From: Icerya purchasi
Lineage: Eukaryota > Arthropoda > Insecta > Hemiptera > Monophlebidae
Assembly: GCA_039619475.1 (NCBI GenBank)
Contig: CM077115.1
Span: 66,532,864 to 66,596,863 of the forward strand
Length of the DNA: 64,000 bases
Direction of reading: 5' to 3'
In this document: in pieces, positions 1 to 11,789 of the stretch
Position numbering within the stretch: the first letter of the stretch is position 1
How the letters are laid out: the number at the start of each line of letters is the position of its first letter
Translations under genes and position numbers: made by a program
Notes under the pieces: generated by a model
Seen by the model: only the letters and a program-made list of their open reading frames with translations
The model's database searches: none
What the model was told of the DNA's origin: nothing

Positions 1-2115
1 TTTCGGATAAATATTCTACTTCATTGATCTATGCATCCGAATTCAGGAATGAAATGTTAAAAATATTATCCGTATTTTTTTACGTACATTTAAACCAAAA
101 AAAAAACAAAAAAGATACAATTGCATTGGTAAAATAAATTTATTATTTTATAAAATATTATGTGTAAATTTCAATAAAATAAAAGATGCTATTTTATTCT
201 CACGATGTTAATGCAGTAGATGACGACTAAAAAACATCTAGTTTAATAAATGCAATGGACGGAAATATTGGGAGAGCAGGACGTAAAATGTAAGAATCAC
301 ACGTTTACTAAAATTACTTTTAAAAGACAAAAATTTTTTTAAATTCTAGATTATGCAATTTTATACAGTTCATAAATATATATTTTCAAAATAATATAAA
401 ACAGAAAACACTATAGAACCAAAGGTAACAGTAACGGAGTATAATATCAAACTGTTAGTAAGGATTTTTTAAAAGAAAGTTTTTATGTGTAATTTTAAAT
501 GAAACTGGCCTAAAACGAAGTTTGGTCTTTAAGCTCCGTGCGAAGTTAAATTTTATTGCGCAGATCTAAAAATTTAGTTATATATTCTCTTCTTAACGTG
601 TTTTTTTTTTTTTTTTTTTAATTCAATACATATTATTCTTGCTTTTTTGGTTTTAGATGTAGCTTGAACGAGCAAGTTGGTAAACAACTTTGAAAAAGAA
701 GTGATATAAAAATAGAATATATTTTTACATTAAAATATTCTAACAAATATCTAAATAAAAATATTCGGCTTAAGAATAAAAAAATAAAAATGAAAAGATG
801 ATGTATTATTTCAAAAATTTAAAAAAATAAAAGTTTTTATTACGTACTTAATTTTGATGTAAAAAGGAAATCAAAATTCATTGAAGTAATGGATTTTAAA
901 CGAACTATGTCAAAAGCATTTATTTTATTTATTTTTTTTTATTGTTGCAACCGGTTAATTACGAAGTTCGGAGTTACTTTTTAAAGATAGTCGCCGCTAT
1001 TGCTAATTTAAAGTAGAAGAAAACATTACAACCAATTTTCGACAGATATCTTCTCACTTTTCGGCACAAAGTGGTTTAGGAGTTACTGAGCAGCGATTTT
1101 TTTCGAACCTTTTTACAAATTACCTGCACAACTTTTAAACTTTATTAAACATCAACTTACAATGCATTAATATTCGTAGTAGATAAGCCCGAATAAATTA
1201 AATTATTTAACAGAAGTACATAAATTATGTGTTCTGAATATATATGAAAACGCATAAATCGATAATGATGAACGGGGATGTTTCGTACTGACGTAGATAT
1301 AATTTTAGTAATTCCTGTTTCTCACAAGCGGAAATGATAATGTTTATCTGATAAAGTCTGAAAAACGTCGTAGGTAATTTTTAGAAGGGTTTGAATAAAA
1401 AGCCACGACTCAGCGGCGACTAAACGACTTCACACCGAAAACAGGAGTCCTGATTTTCGACAGATATACATTTTAATACTACGGGTTTTCAAAAATGATT
1501 ATTAAGTTCAGTCAAAGCATAATTAACAATGCTTGTTCCATTTAAAGGAAAATTCAGTAGTAAAGAAATATTTTTGTCTTTACTTTTACAAAATCCGAGG
1601 AAAAAATTATTTAAATTATTTTCCTGCATAAAGGTCCAACTGTAAATTAATATAAAAAATCTATGAGAAGAAATACATTATTACAGAAGTGTATTTATGT
1701 ATGGACTGCTTGAGGGAGAGGCGGTAAATATCTCCTTTTAAAGGAACCTGACAAGAGATATCGAGATTTTTCGGATTTAATTTTGTCTTTCAAGTTGTAT
1801 AAGTACCAAAAAAAAAAAAAAAACCTTAATACAGAAGGATACAGCTATATATATATGTATATACAAAAAAACAGTTTTTTTCTTATGGCTAATATTTATT
1901 GTAAATACATGAAAAAATGGCGGTAGCGGGGAAGACTGATTCGAGTAGTTTAAGCTGGCGCGGAACCTAAAGATTATTCCACTGACTATCCAAACGATTG
2001 TAATAAACGATATAAAAGTGCTTCATACAAGTTTGTTAAATATATTTCTATACACCCACACGCAAAAAAAAAAATCTTAACGTTCAAAATTGAACGTAAA
2101 AGTACATTCAAAAAG
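1..2115. other. AT-rich DNA, no gene recognised
   Basis: Very AT-rich sequence with several poly(A)/poly(T) tracts. No open frame of useful length and no family match was seen on either strand. It may be intergenic or intronic. Confidence 0.6.
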
Positions 2116-2411
2116 AGAAAATAGTAAAGTAAGTAAGGAAAGTAAGTTCCATACCCTTGACAGGGCGACGGGGATTGTGACGTTAAGGTTCACAGTGTAC
2201 TAAGCCCAGCGGCGCTAATGGGTATGGTGGCCAGTTCTTTTCTCTCGGCCATCTTTACTTTCCCGAATTTCTCTGGTACTTAATTATTTCAGGCTGAGTA
2301 GACTTGGGAGCGACTTGGATCTTGAATGAGACAAGTCTCGATAACATGACACTGCTGGTTTGGTAGCCAAGCATCTTAACTCCCAGGCTACCGCGCTACT
2401 AGAAAATAGTA
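2116..2411 (-). mobile_element. tRNA-derived SINE with 11-bp target duplication
   Basis: The element occupies about 2127-2400 and lies on the minus strand. It is bracketed by a perfect 11-bp duplication, AGAAAATAGTA, at 2116-2126 and 2401-2411. Read on the minus strand, the 5' end (2400 downward) resembles the 5' half of a tRNA (GTAGCGCGGTAGCCTGGGAG...). About 55 bases on comes GTTATCGAGACTTG, which looks like a B box (GGTTCGANNC) with a small insertion. The 3' end is a short TTAC/CTTA-type repeat, seen on the plus strand as gtaaagtaagtaagg. A Pol III-like head, an unrelated body, a simple-repeat tail and a target duplication together define a SINE. The insertion is clear. The tRNA of origin and the exact A box are inference. 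Confidence 0.8.
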
Positions 2412-4340
2412 CATGTTAACATTTTTGAAGTTGTCGTTTCTATGTAATATGTATTGTAATTAAAAAAAAAAAAAAGGTGAAATTTAAATTCTCAATTTTT
2501 AATTACCTACATTGTTAAAAACTATTGCGCATTATGTCGCCGTGATATAAATAAAAGCATTCTTTTTTGAATACTTCTAATTTCTTATAAGGATTGTCAT
2601 CTGTAATTCCTTCGTACGTTTTTGACTCGCCATCACCAATCTATTAATAACTGCGTTGACTTTCACCTTCCCAATCGCGATCTTCATGATTCATTTGGAA
2701 TTTGTTTTTACGACTTTTTACTTATGTTGTGCAATACCATCTAATACGAGTAATCAAGCCAAATATATACAAAATTCACGCTTCTTCTATATGTCGTTAA
2801 TTGACACTGGAATTCCATGTGTGTCGCTTCTTTTTTGGTAGATAAAGCATTTATTGCAATGAGGATTGTTCGAGTGGAAGACTAGTTAGAGAAGTGCGCA
2901 ATATTTTATAATTTCATACATATCGACTTCAGGCAATTGTATAGTAAAAACAATTCTGATCGGAGCCTTTGTCAGTAAATGGGTTACTTGGTATTTCTGT
3001 TTTTTCACAGTTGCTACACAGTACACGTGCATTTTAAACTCAAATCTCGCTTGCTACTTTCCGTGAATTTCATTTTCAAACGTATTCTTTACAAATTGCA
3101 ATGTTTAAGATTGTTGAAAAACAGCAATGAAGTTTATAATTATTATTAAAGTCGTTCTACCCATCACTTAAAATGACTGAAATACTTCAAAATTTATAAA
3201 TAATTTGTGTGTTTTGTTCGTTTATTCTCTGCCGGTTTACTGGCTATCTTTCATTATGGTACGTCGTTGTGGCCCCAAGTAGGCTGCAGCAAAAATACTG
3301 CCGCCCGTAATATTTTAGTACGTTATTTTCAAGGCATTAAGGCACTATATGCGCTAAAAAAAATATTTTCAGAATTTTGTAAATGGCTTAATCCTCGAAA
3401 CAACAAATTAAAGTCTAGCTGTTCGGCTTTGTTAGAATATTTGATCGAGTAAGCTACAGTTGATTCTTTTGATTTGTATATTGAAAAACATTCTGCAAAA
3501 CAACTAACGAAAAAAAACTTATTCTTTTTTATTACTTCCTTGTATGTAGTAAAGGATGTATTATTGTAATTTAGTGTCGTATTTCAACGGATTAACTATC
3601 TTGACCATCCCTGATTACTTCCTCTTATATAGATAAAAGGAAGTACTATATTCGCGGAGTATTTTAATTCTCACATTTTAACGGAAATATCCATTTTGAC
3701 TACTCCTGGATCCATTTTTAAGTCGTTTTTTGTGACATGTGTATGTAGATATGTATGTATCATGCATAACTTAAAAACAGCCAGTCGCAGAAAGTTTAAA
3801 TTTTGAATTTAGGACTCTTTTAACACCCAATTCTATACTTCCCTTTTTGGTTACAATCGATCGGGACAAAGGAGCACTTTTCTTGGAGGGTTTCGTGTAA
3901 TTTTTCTCATGACTCAAAAACGAGTAGCTATAGAAAGTCTAACTTTCGGACTAGAAATTGTTATAATATTTATTTACTACTCACTCATTTTAATGTTTAA
4001 TAGTTTTACAAGGAAGTCATGTGATGTCCACATCAGACTTTTTATCTCATAGCCTCCATTGTGGGATCGCTTTATGCATAAAATATCTTTCATCGAATCA
4101 GAAAAACATTTATATTTTGTTACATTTTCTGTTTTCCTTCGTAAATGAAAGAAATTGGAATAGTTTCTTTCCGACCTAAAACTTCTATACACCTCAACAT
4201 ATTTAATATCAATTGTTGGGACTGAACAATAGTGCTGACAAACAAGAACATAATACGCAGACCTTTTTCATATCAGTATATGTCTGGTTATTAGTTAATT
4301 CTTGAGTGACAAGCCTTTAAATTATGTAATGAATATATAC
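2412..4340. other. AT-rich DNA with a diverged internal duplication
   Basis: No convincing gene. Two stretches, about 3760-3835 and 3905-3955, share the pattern 'cat..aact(t/c)aaaaac...agaaagt(t/c)taa.tttt', suggesting an old duplicated repeat. An 81-codon open frame at 3207-3452 resembles nothing I recognise and could be chance. Confidence 0.4.
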
Positions 4341-4344
4341 ATAC

Positions 4345-4387
<43 letters not shown>
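4341..4387. repeat. (TA)n microsatellite
   Basis: Almost uninterrupted AT dinucleotides directly abutting the left end of a mariner-type element. Confidence 0.9.
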
Positions 4388-4393
<6 letters not shown>

Positions 4394-4822
4394 GGATGTT
4401 CCGAAACTAATTCAGGAAATTTGTTTTACGCTATAAAGCTCGTCAAAATGAAAAAAAATGTCCTGACGGAAAAATCGTTTGGGCGAACAATTAATTAGTT
4501 ATAATTAATTTAATTAATTCATTGTAATAAAACAATAAATATTTTTTTTTTATGATTCAATATGCTTTGAAATGAAAATAAAATAAATATCGAAAAGGAG
4601 TAAAATATGTATTAAATTAGTCGTAAGCGTATAGTTAACTAATAAAAATGTAACCCAATTCGTCATATTTTTTTAAATCAGCGGTATGTGCATTTTATTA
4701 CAACGTAGCCTCAATGTTCATTTGTTTTTCTTTGCTGTTTTGTGTGAACAGAAAAAGCAGAATACAGTCATTGCTTTCGAAACTAGCTGTGACATTGTTT
4801 CATCAGTGCCATTGTAATCATC
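4388..4822 (+). mobile_element. Left terminus and leader of a mariner-type element
   Basis: The sequence beginning about 4389, ataggatgttccgaaactaattc, directly follows the (TA)n tract and resembles a mariner/Tc1 terminal repeat. It runs about 430 bp into the transposase start at 4823. The matching right terminus was not found, because the coding part breaks off at about 5741. Element identity rests on the transposase that follows, and the terminus itself is inference. Confidence 0.5.
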
Positions 4823-5741
4823 ATGGCAAACCGTCGCGAACGTGGCCGTTTTACGATCGAGGAATACACGCAAATGGTGTATTATTATTACTTAAGTAAT
4901 GGTAACCTCGAAGAAGCGTCTCACCGTAGTCCCAATCCACAAACGTTTGGTGTAGCGTACCAGCGTTCTATGGACACTGGTAGCGTACTTCCGTTTCATG
5001 GTGACACAGGTAGTATCTGCAATAAGTTTGTGCCAGCCATTGAGGAGAGGATCGAAGAATTGTTTGTCGATAATTGGACTACATCTGTGCGGGACGTTGC
5101 TCGTCAAGTTGGTGTAACACCGAGCAGAGTGCATGCTCTAATTAAAGACCCCGGTAAGCACCCGTACCATTACCGTCGTGTGCAAGAGCTCTTGCAACGT
5201 AATTTTGAGCCACGAATGAACTTTTGTGCTGGAATTTTGGCGTAGAATCGTCAGAAGGAAAATTTAAAAAAAAATATTTTGTGGACTGACGAATGCGCAT
5301 TCGCGAGAAACGGAATGCTGAACCAATGTAATTGTCATTTTTGGGGCGAAAAAAAACACGGCAAACGATATTTCAATATCGCTGGTCCGTTAATGTTTGG
5401 GTAGGAATAATTGGCGATAAGCTGATTAGTAAAAATGTTTAAAAGCTTTAGCTACCATAGTGGAATTTTATTCTATGTTATCTTTATTTCGTAAAACACC
5501 CATTTTTTTAAATTTGATAATTAATTTTGTAATTTACATTAGACTTTTTTTTTTTTTTGTCGCCGAGACTGATCGGTGCAGCATATCTCAAGTTTCTTTA
5601 AAACGATTTACCACCTGGTTTGTTAGAGGATATTCTGCCACAAACTAGACTAAATATGCTGTTTCAACACGATGGAACATCGCGGCACACTACAGAAGGG
5701 ATGTAAGAAGGCATTTGGATGAAGTCTTCCCGGACAGGTGA
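4823..5741 (+). pseudogene. Mariner-type (IS630/Tc1) transposase with DUF4817 N-terminus, decayed
   Basis: A DDE transposase that would cut and paste its own element. The ATG at 4823 opens 140 codons (to 5245). Their N-terminus (FTIEEYTQMV...) and following helix-turn-helix region (DVARQVGVTPSRVHALIKDP, then HPYHYRRVQELL) match the DUF4817-containing transposases common in insect genomes. Past the stop the similarity continues in shifted frames. ILWTDECAF near 5275 carries the first catalytic Asp region, and CNCHFWGE and IIGDKLI follow. About 130 bp of unrelated AT-rich DNA appears near 5435-5565. It resumes with FQHDG near 5660, where the second catalytic Asp is expected, and RRDVRRHLDEVFPDR. 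Homology stops there, before the third catalytic residue. Several stops and shifts make it inactive. Confidence 0.85.
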
Positions 5742-6415
5742 AAAATAATAATGTTGATTCATAGTTTGCCCCTCTGAAACTCAGTCCACTATCCGAATTC
5801 TATTAATGTTGAAGAAAATGATGACCATTGTTTCGGATTTTGACTTCGTCGGGCTATTTGATTCTTGGAGGCGCTGGCGTTTTCCAGTGCACGAATTAAC
5901 TCTTGATCTCAGTGCCGTACAGAAAAATCGATCTTTCGTTATATGTAATTATCCTTTTCATAATTTTGAGGTATTCCTTTAGCTTTTAGAAGGACGTTAG
6001 AATAGATTTTTATCGTTCAGCTTTTGATTTTTCGGTACTAGCTTGAAACAGACTGTTACCATGTGCAAATGGTCATAAAAACATTTCCAAACAGTTTCTT
6101 CTTCAACATTAACCATCTAGACAATCATTCGGATGGTCTCGTTTAGCAGTTTTTTCGCGAAATTACATTAATTTTGACGACTTTTTCTGAAGTTGAAGCT
6201 GTTAGGGATCTAGAGCTAAACATTGGCCATCGTTAACGCTTTCTCGATCCACAGAAAATCGTTTATGTCATAAGAAAACACATGCACGTTATAAACCGCA
6301 AGCTTCTTTTAATAGCGCTAAATTATCGATAGGTGTTTTTTTCAATTTAACAAGGAATTTCAAGTTGACGTACCGCTTTGAAGTTATGTCACATATTTTT
6401 TCCGGCTAACTGGAC
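5742..6415 (-). pseudogene. Second mariner transposase fragment, antisense, decayed
   Basis: Reading downward on the minus strand from about 6415, translated pieces in changing frames follow the N-terminal to central order of a mariner (SETMAR-like) transposase. They are RYVNLKFLVKLKKTP with LALLKEACG (N-terminal helix-turn-helix), IRMIV..NVEEETV, LHMVTVCFKLVPK, RQRLQESNSPTKSKSETM..IFF and EGQTMNQHYY. The catalytic Asp-bearing segment around the expected CDET motif is not readable. The copy ends at about 5742, exactly where the plus-strand DUF4817-type fragment ends. The C-terminal third of both transposases is therefore missing at one junction. Family assignment is firm and the subfamily is not. 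Confidence 0.75.
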
Positions 6416-8985
6416 ACGTTTTCTACTACGCATAATAACAAAATAACTTCTGCATATGTATTAACGTGTTTCTGTATACGACCAGTAAACACACTTCCAG
6501 GTTATTCAAGCCTTGTTCTCTCTGCCCGTAAAACAACATAAGTCACGTAGCAAATTAGTCTTCTTGTTACCTAATAGCCACATCACGTACAATTGTCTTT
6601 CGACATTGTATTAGTATGCGCTTTTTTTTTGTTACTTACACACACCCCTCCCACACACACACATATATATATATATATGTACATAAATGTGTGCGCCCGC
6701 GTGTGTGTATTGTCTCATTCAGAAATATTATACCGTGCCTCCCTTTATGTTTCATGTGCTTTTGATAATGTTAATCTGCCAACTCTAAAAGATAAATGTT
6801 CGTAATTAACATTTCAGTTTAATCTAATTTTGCCGTTATTAATCACATGTTAAATAGTTACTTCTGTGAACTTCTCTCTTCCATTTTTTTACCCTATAAG
6901 AAGAGTTTTTCGTATTCTATCTGAATCATTAGTGTTATTTCTCTTTCTTTGAATTCTTTTTTTTTATTCTTTGCTGATGACATTTTGACGTTTTCCTTTT
7001 TTCCACGATATTGCAACCACCACTGATACTCTTAATTCGTCTCCCATTGCACCGGATTGTTTCATATACTTGTTTCACCATTTTGTCTACCCTTCTACGT
7101 TTTCTTCTATTGTTTTTACCTTTCGTCCTTATGATACCATTTTTGGTTAATTTATTCTTTAGTTATTTCTGTTTTCCTCGCGTTTTTCTTAACAGTCATT
7201 TAATATTTTCTGAACATATTGTAAATCTTTCTTCTTCTACTGCTGGAAGGCTAAATTCGTTGAAAGGTCTGTTCTTTACTAAACAGAGCAGTGATAGCGA
7301 GGTCTTGTTTTATAAATTTGTCTGTTTAAAATTCGAGATTAATGTTCTTTTATCTATAGCTGAGCCTTCAAGTTTCGTCTGTCTAAATTACATGTAATCC
7401 AACGTTTGCACTTTTAGCCCTATCTTGATGCTTTTAAATCCTCTTCATTCCAACAATTCTTGCCGAATTCAATGCCCCCCCACGCCCGCTTTTTCGTAGA
7501 TCTTCTTTAGTCTATCGTTTCCTTATTACTGAAATCCTCTTATCTTATTCGTTCCTAAATTTTTAATTATAAGAACTATCGTGTTACACTAAGGGAAATC
7601 CCTATTTTAGCTCTTATTTCTCTTCGTCTCAACACCATCATCTATAACTGGGTGCTGGCCTCCGGAATTTGGAGAAGAAAACAAAAGGCCTTAATGGAAG
7701 AAGCAGGTCGACTCTGACGAACTTATAGATGAACTTTCTATCTTTTACGGATTAGCTATTCGTAAAAATTGTGTTTCAGTTAAAAAGATGAGGGATAGGA
7801 TAACATTGCATTCCAAAAGATCTAGCGATGAAAACCTCTTCAAAAGTGCTCGACTGGAAAAGACTCGTCGTGTTTGCGATAAAAAGCAATAAATAACTGA
7901 TGCAGTTGCAAACACAAAGCAAGTATTTATAATAATGTTTACGCAGCAATAAAGCTAGAGTGCGACAACTTAGGTAGTAACGATATTCTCACTAGCTGCA
8001 TCGGCAGTTTTATGCAACATAGTAACGCCAGTTTCCATTTAAGTGTAAGGGTGTTGGCTCCAAAATTGTCATCCAGCGGAACAGTAGTATTAGATATTGC
8101 AGCAAGTATTGCTGTTCTGTGTTTTTACGATAGACTTTCTACTCCAACTGTGCACATATTAGACATTTATTATGGGATGAAAATGGCCTAAACAGTTATA
8201 ATCTATGGTTGGAGACGGACACGCAGAACGTCAAACATTCAGACAGTTGGCTATCCGAAACTATAATAGAACCGTGGATCACCTTGAAAATGATTAGAGA
8301 AGAAACAGAGGAGCCGGATATTAGTCTGGAAAACTAATTATATGCTGAAGGCACCGCAGATTAGAGGTGTGTACAAATAATCTACAATTTCATGATATTG
8401 GGATCATTAAACGTGTTTTCCTCAAAACCACATTTTTTGGACTGAACGGAAATATAACTCGAACAAATCTTTAACGATCTACTTAAAAATTTTGACTGTC
8501 TATTCAAAACAAGACTTTCTATAGAAGTACGTAGGATTTTTTTGTAATATCGGTTCCTTTTTCTTTTTTTTTTTTTTTTTTTTTTTTAGTGTCATTTTCA
8601 ATTTTTTTTTTTATCATGAATGCATTATTTCCGTAAAAATCAAGATATCACAAAAAACCGTGTATTTTTATAATTGTTCTTATATATATATGATATATAT
8701 ATATGTAATCAAACAAATGTTGATTTTTTATGCCAAATTAAACCAAATTATAAGTTACACGAGTTACGTTTTCGCACGTGAACCCTTCCAAAAAATGTGG
8801 TTATCGGATAAATGTTACAGAGCTGCCGTTTTTGTGATTAATCACACGAAAAAACTACTTTTTTGTATATCATTTTTAATGAACTGAATGCCTGTGAACA
8901 GAATTTTGATTTCTTCTATTATTTTTTTAAGCAAAATTCCTAAAACATCTATTTCACCTTGCTTTTCTAACCCTGTTATTAATTA
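6416..8985. other. AT-rich DNA, unassigned; CA/TA microsatellite at about 6636-6700
   Basis: No recognised gene. A (CA)n/(TA)n/(GT)n compound microsatellite lies at about 6636-6705. The stretch 7630-8350 is less AT-rich and has coding-like texture (for example tgggatgaaaatgg near 8172) without a readable long frame. It may be an old element remnant. Poly(T) tracts lie at about 8553-8587. Confidence 0.4.
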
Positions 8986-10680
8986 TTATGCAGACCTATT
9001 GATTTGTTAAAAATATTTTTTGAAACGTTTAGAAACGTTTCATAACACAACTCTACAGAGAGAATATATTTCATGGCACTCGGAAATATGGCAAACTTCG
9101 GTCAAGGAAGAACAGGTTGTTGTCTGATTTGGCATTCTTTAAAAGATGCCACGATAATAATGCGTTACTCCCAGATTTGTTCAAATTAAACATTATTTGG
9201 CTAAAGGCAGAAACACAAAATTGTTCGCCGAATTGGGTCGTAAATTATTAGTTTTCGAAATTAGACAGGTATGCTTCGAATTGGTAAAATTAGATAATCG
9301 AAATTGCGCCGTTTCCTTAGTGAGGGATATTGGACATCGCCGGAAAATTTACTCTCCACACAAGAGAATAGAACCCAGCAACTCCGGAAAGCCAAATAAA
9401 TGATTAAATTCGATATACTGAGCTAGAAAGAAAGTAATTCGTGTTACAAGAGTCTACCGGATAGGCGGATTGTTATTAACCTTACGGACACTCCCCTGGA
9501 TAACGAGGAAATTAAAGTTTTGGAAAAATGTCTCAACTTTGCGATAGTCCTGAGGAAAATTCTGTTGGAAGTAATTATTTGCAGTATCGAAGCGGAATTG
9601 ACGTTCGTCTCAGAAAGTGTAGCAGAGATCATTTGTCAAGATTGCGCCAGTACATTACGTAAAGTCAAGCCGCCAGCGTCAAATTTATCCGGAGACGAGT
9701 ATCGTACGCTGATGTTAATGTGGAAAAATACGGATAACATGGTCTTAAAAGCAGATAAAGGCAATGCGGTATTGTTGATGAAAATTGATGTCTTCAAACA
9801 AAAAATGATGGATCTCATCAACAAGGGCCCATTTGCGGAGGTTCTTAAAAATCCGTTAACCATGATCACCAAGAAGATTTGGAGAGTAATTAGGGGGATT
9901 TTAGTTTGGATTCGCAGTTGAAGAAAAGCTTGGTTTCACACGTACCAACTTTACCACGACTATCGGATTATGCAAGGTTCATAAACCGGGCTGTCCGATG
10001 AGGTCCACTGTCAGTGCCGTAAACAGTCCAACATATTTCGTGGAAGGGTACGTTGTTAAACAGTTGCACCATTAACGGGTAGAACTTCGGCACTTGGATC
10101 CGGAGACATTATGGTTAGTTTTGACATGGCATCGCTGTTTACTAACATACCGGTAACAGATACTATTCGTCTTACAAAAGAAGGCGACGTTTCCCGTGAA
10201 ACTATCGGATTTATTGAAATAGTTACCAGATCCAATTTTTTCACGTTTAATGGAAAATTTTTCCTGCATAACGACAGCATGGCAGTAGGGTCCAGGTTAG
10301 CCCCCAAATCTTTGCTAACTTTTTTATGGAACAATTAGATGGTATCGTACTGGAGGATTGGCGCCCGAAGTGCTGGTACAGATTTGTAGATGACACTTCG
10401 TAGTTTGGCAATATGGGAAAGAGAAGCTGGAAGAATTATCCACATTTTTGAACTAATTTCATGTAAATATAAAGTTACTAGGGAAAAAGAATGTAACGGT
10501 GAGCTAGCGTTTTCAGATGTTCGGGTAAAGTGAAGTAATTTTAGTGATCTTAGAACCTTTGTTTTTCGAAAAAAGAGTACTCATACCGCTCAATATTTAC
10601 ATAAAACTTTACACTATTGTCCGAGCCGAAAGATGGCGGTGTTTAAGACCTTTTTTGGAAAGGGGAAAGAAGGTGTGGTA
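8986..10680 (+). pseudogene. Penelope-like element: N-terminal region and reverse transcriptase, decayed
   Basis: Penelope-like elements are retroelements whose single protein joins a telomerase-related reverse transcriptase to a GIY-YIG endonuclease. Recognisable in order on the plus strand are an N-terminal region (about 9100-9400, LLSDLAFFKRCHDNN and HYLAKGRNTKLF) and NLTDTPLDNEEIKVLEK near 9478. ADKGNAVLL follows near 9755, then a fingers motif near 9970 (VHKPGCPMR). Motif A is SFDMASLFTNIP (10115-10150), motif B MAVGSRLAP (about 10279) and motif C RFVDDT (about 10379-10396). THTAQYLH-like sequence follows near 10576. Frames break near 9400, 9921, 10338 and beyond, so it is inactive. The reading continues after an inserted LINE with the endonuclease at about 11300. 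The 5' end is not defined. Confidence 0.88.
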
Positions 10681-11290
10681 GTAGTGAATTCCTTCTTTTT
10701 CTTCATCCGCCGTCTATCCATGATTAAAGGTTGGCGATCCGCGATTGAAAATTTTCTTTTACAATGGCCGACCGGAGGAGTTGTACAGAAGAGCAGTCGA
10801 ACCAGTTGATAAGATTGTTCATCTATGAATTTTGACGTCTTTCTCTCGATTTCTTCCCATTTATCTTTCCTTCCAATATGATTTTCAGAATTTCGTATTT
10901 GGGACCTCGTATGATGTGTCTGAGGTACTGCAGCTTCCGTTTCTTGATGGTTTGCATTACTTCCATGGTCTTTCCCATTCTTTCAAGTACCTCGATATTA
11001 GTGACTTTTTTCATCCATGACATTTTCAGAATGCGTCGATAATAGTCCATTTCAAATGCGTTAATCTTTTTTTCCAATGATGCATTCAGGGTCCAGCTTT
11101 TGCAACCATAAAGCAAAATAGAGAAGATGTAACACCTTAGCAGCCTGATTCGAAGTTCGAGCCTCAGGTCTCTCCGCAAAGAGTTAATATACTTTAAAGA
11201 GGTTATGGTTAGGAATCGATATGAGATGGATGAGGCGGATGAATATATAAATCGATTTAGTGGTGTGGTAGGGTGGCTACAGCTGAACAA
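10681..11290 (-). pseudogene. LINE reverse-transcriptase C-terminus inserted antisense in the Penelope-like element
   Basis: On the minus strand, an open frame running from 11377 to 10823 holds the conserved C-terminal region of an APE-type non-LTR reverse transcriptase. Readable blocks are LRIRLLRCYIFSILLYGC, SWTLN, FEMDYYRRIL, MSWMKKVTNIEVLERMG, RKLQYLRHIIRG and GKINGKKSRERR. After the stop the similarity goes on (NNLINWFDCSS, FQSRIANL) to about 10725, and the 3' end is near 10685. LINE similarity starts at about 11224. Codons above that are read-through into Penelope-like DNA. The frame is intact over about 135 codons, so this insertion seems younger than its host element. Clade (RTE- or CR1-like) is unresolved. 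Confidence 0.82.
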
Positions 11291-11299
11291 CCTCTCACC

Positions 11300-11712
11300 A
11301 GTATAGTGTTGCCGTTTGTCAGGGTTGTGACTTGTGTTATAATCAAAAACGTCTTGCGTAGTGCTAAGGACTACCACGGTTGCATAACGCCGGGGTATAT
11401 AAAGATCCGTGTTCTTGTGGTTTGAATTACATCGGTCAAATAGGCAGAACTGTCGAAACGAGAGTAAAGGAGCATGTTGTCGACTGTAAATACGATCGGG
11501 TTGATAAATCGGCGTTGGCGGAACATCGGATGAGTACTGGTCACTCGATTGATTTTGATAAAAGTACTATTTTGGCTAGGGAAAGTCACTTCAGTAAGAG
11601 GCTTATGAGGGAAGCTATTGAGATTGAGAAACGGCCTAATTTTAATAGGGAGGACGGTTTGCATATTCCAGCGGCATGGAAACCTGTGGTTCATTTGACG
11701 AAACTGCTGTGA
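11300..11712 (+). pseudogene. Penelope-like element: GIY-YIG endonuclease domain
   Basis: This is the 3' part of the Penelope-like element resumed after the LINE. About 11307-11380 reads as the linker (LPFVRVVT, NVLRSAKDY), then 110 uninterrupted codons (11380-11712) end at a stop. The frame shows GVYKDPCSCGLNYIGQ, where GIY becomes GVY and YIG is kept. It continues with the invariant Arg region GRTVETRVKEH, then ALAEHRMSTGH and REAIEIEKRPNFNREDG, all standard for arthropod Penelope-like endonucleases. The CSCG knuckle is kept. The domain on its own is intact, but it is separated from its reverse transcriptase, so no full protein is made. Confidence 0.9.
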
Positions 11713-11789
11713 TATTGTTCTTTTTTCTCTTCCTTTTGAATTCCCGTTACTTTGCGTCTTTTGTGGGTTGTTTTTTATGATTTTAGTGT

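Noticed and set aside
420..445. About 18-bp match 'taacagtaacggagt(a/g)taa' shared by 424 and 38461
   Set aside because: Similarity does not extend beyond the short core, so it is not evidence of an element or duplication.
3207..3452. 81-codon frame as a possible gene
   Set aside because: No domain, no family pattern, and it sits in AT-rich DNA with many chance frames.
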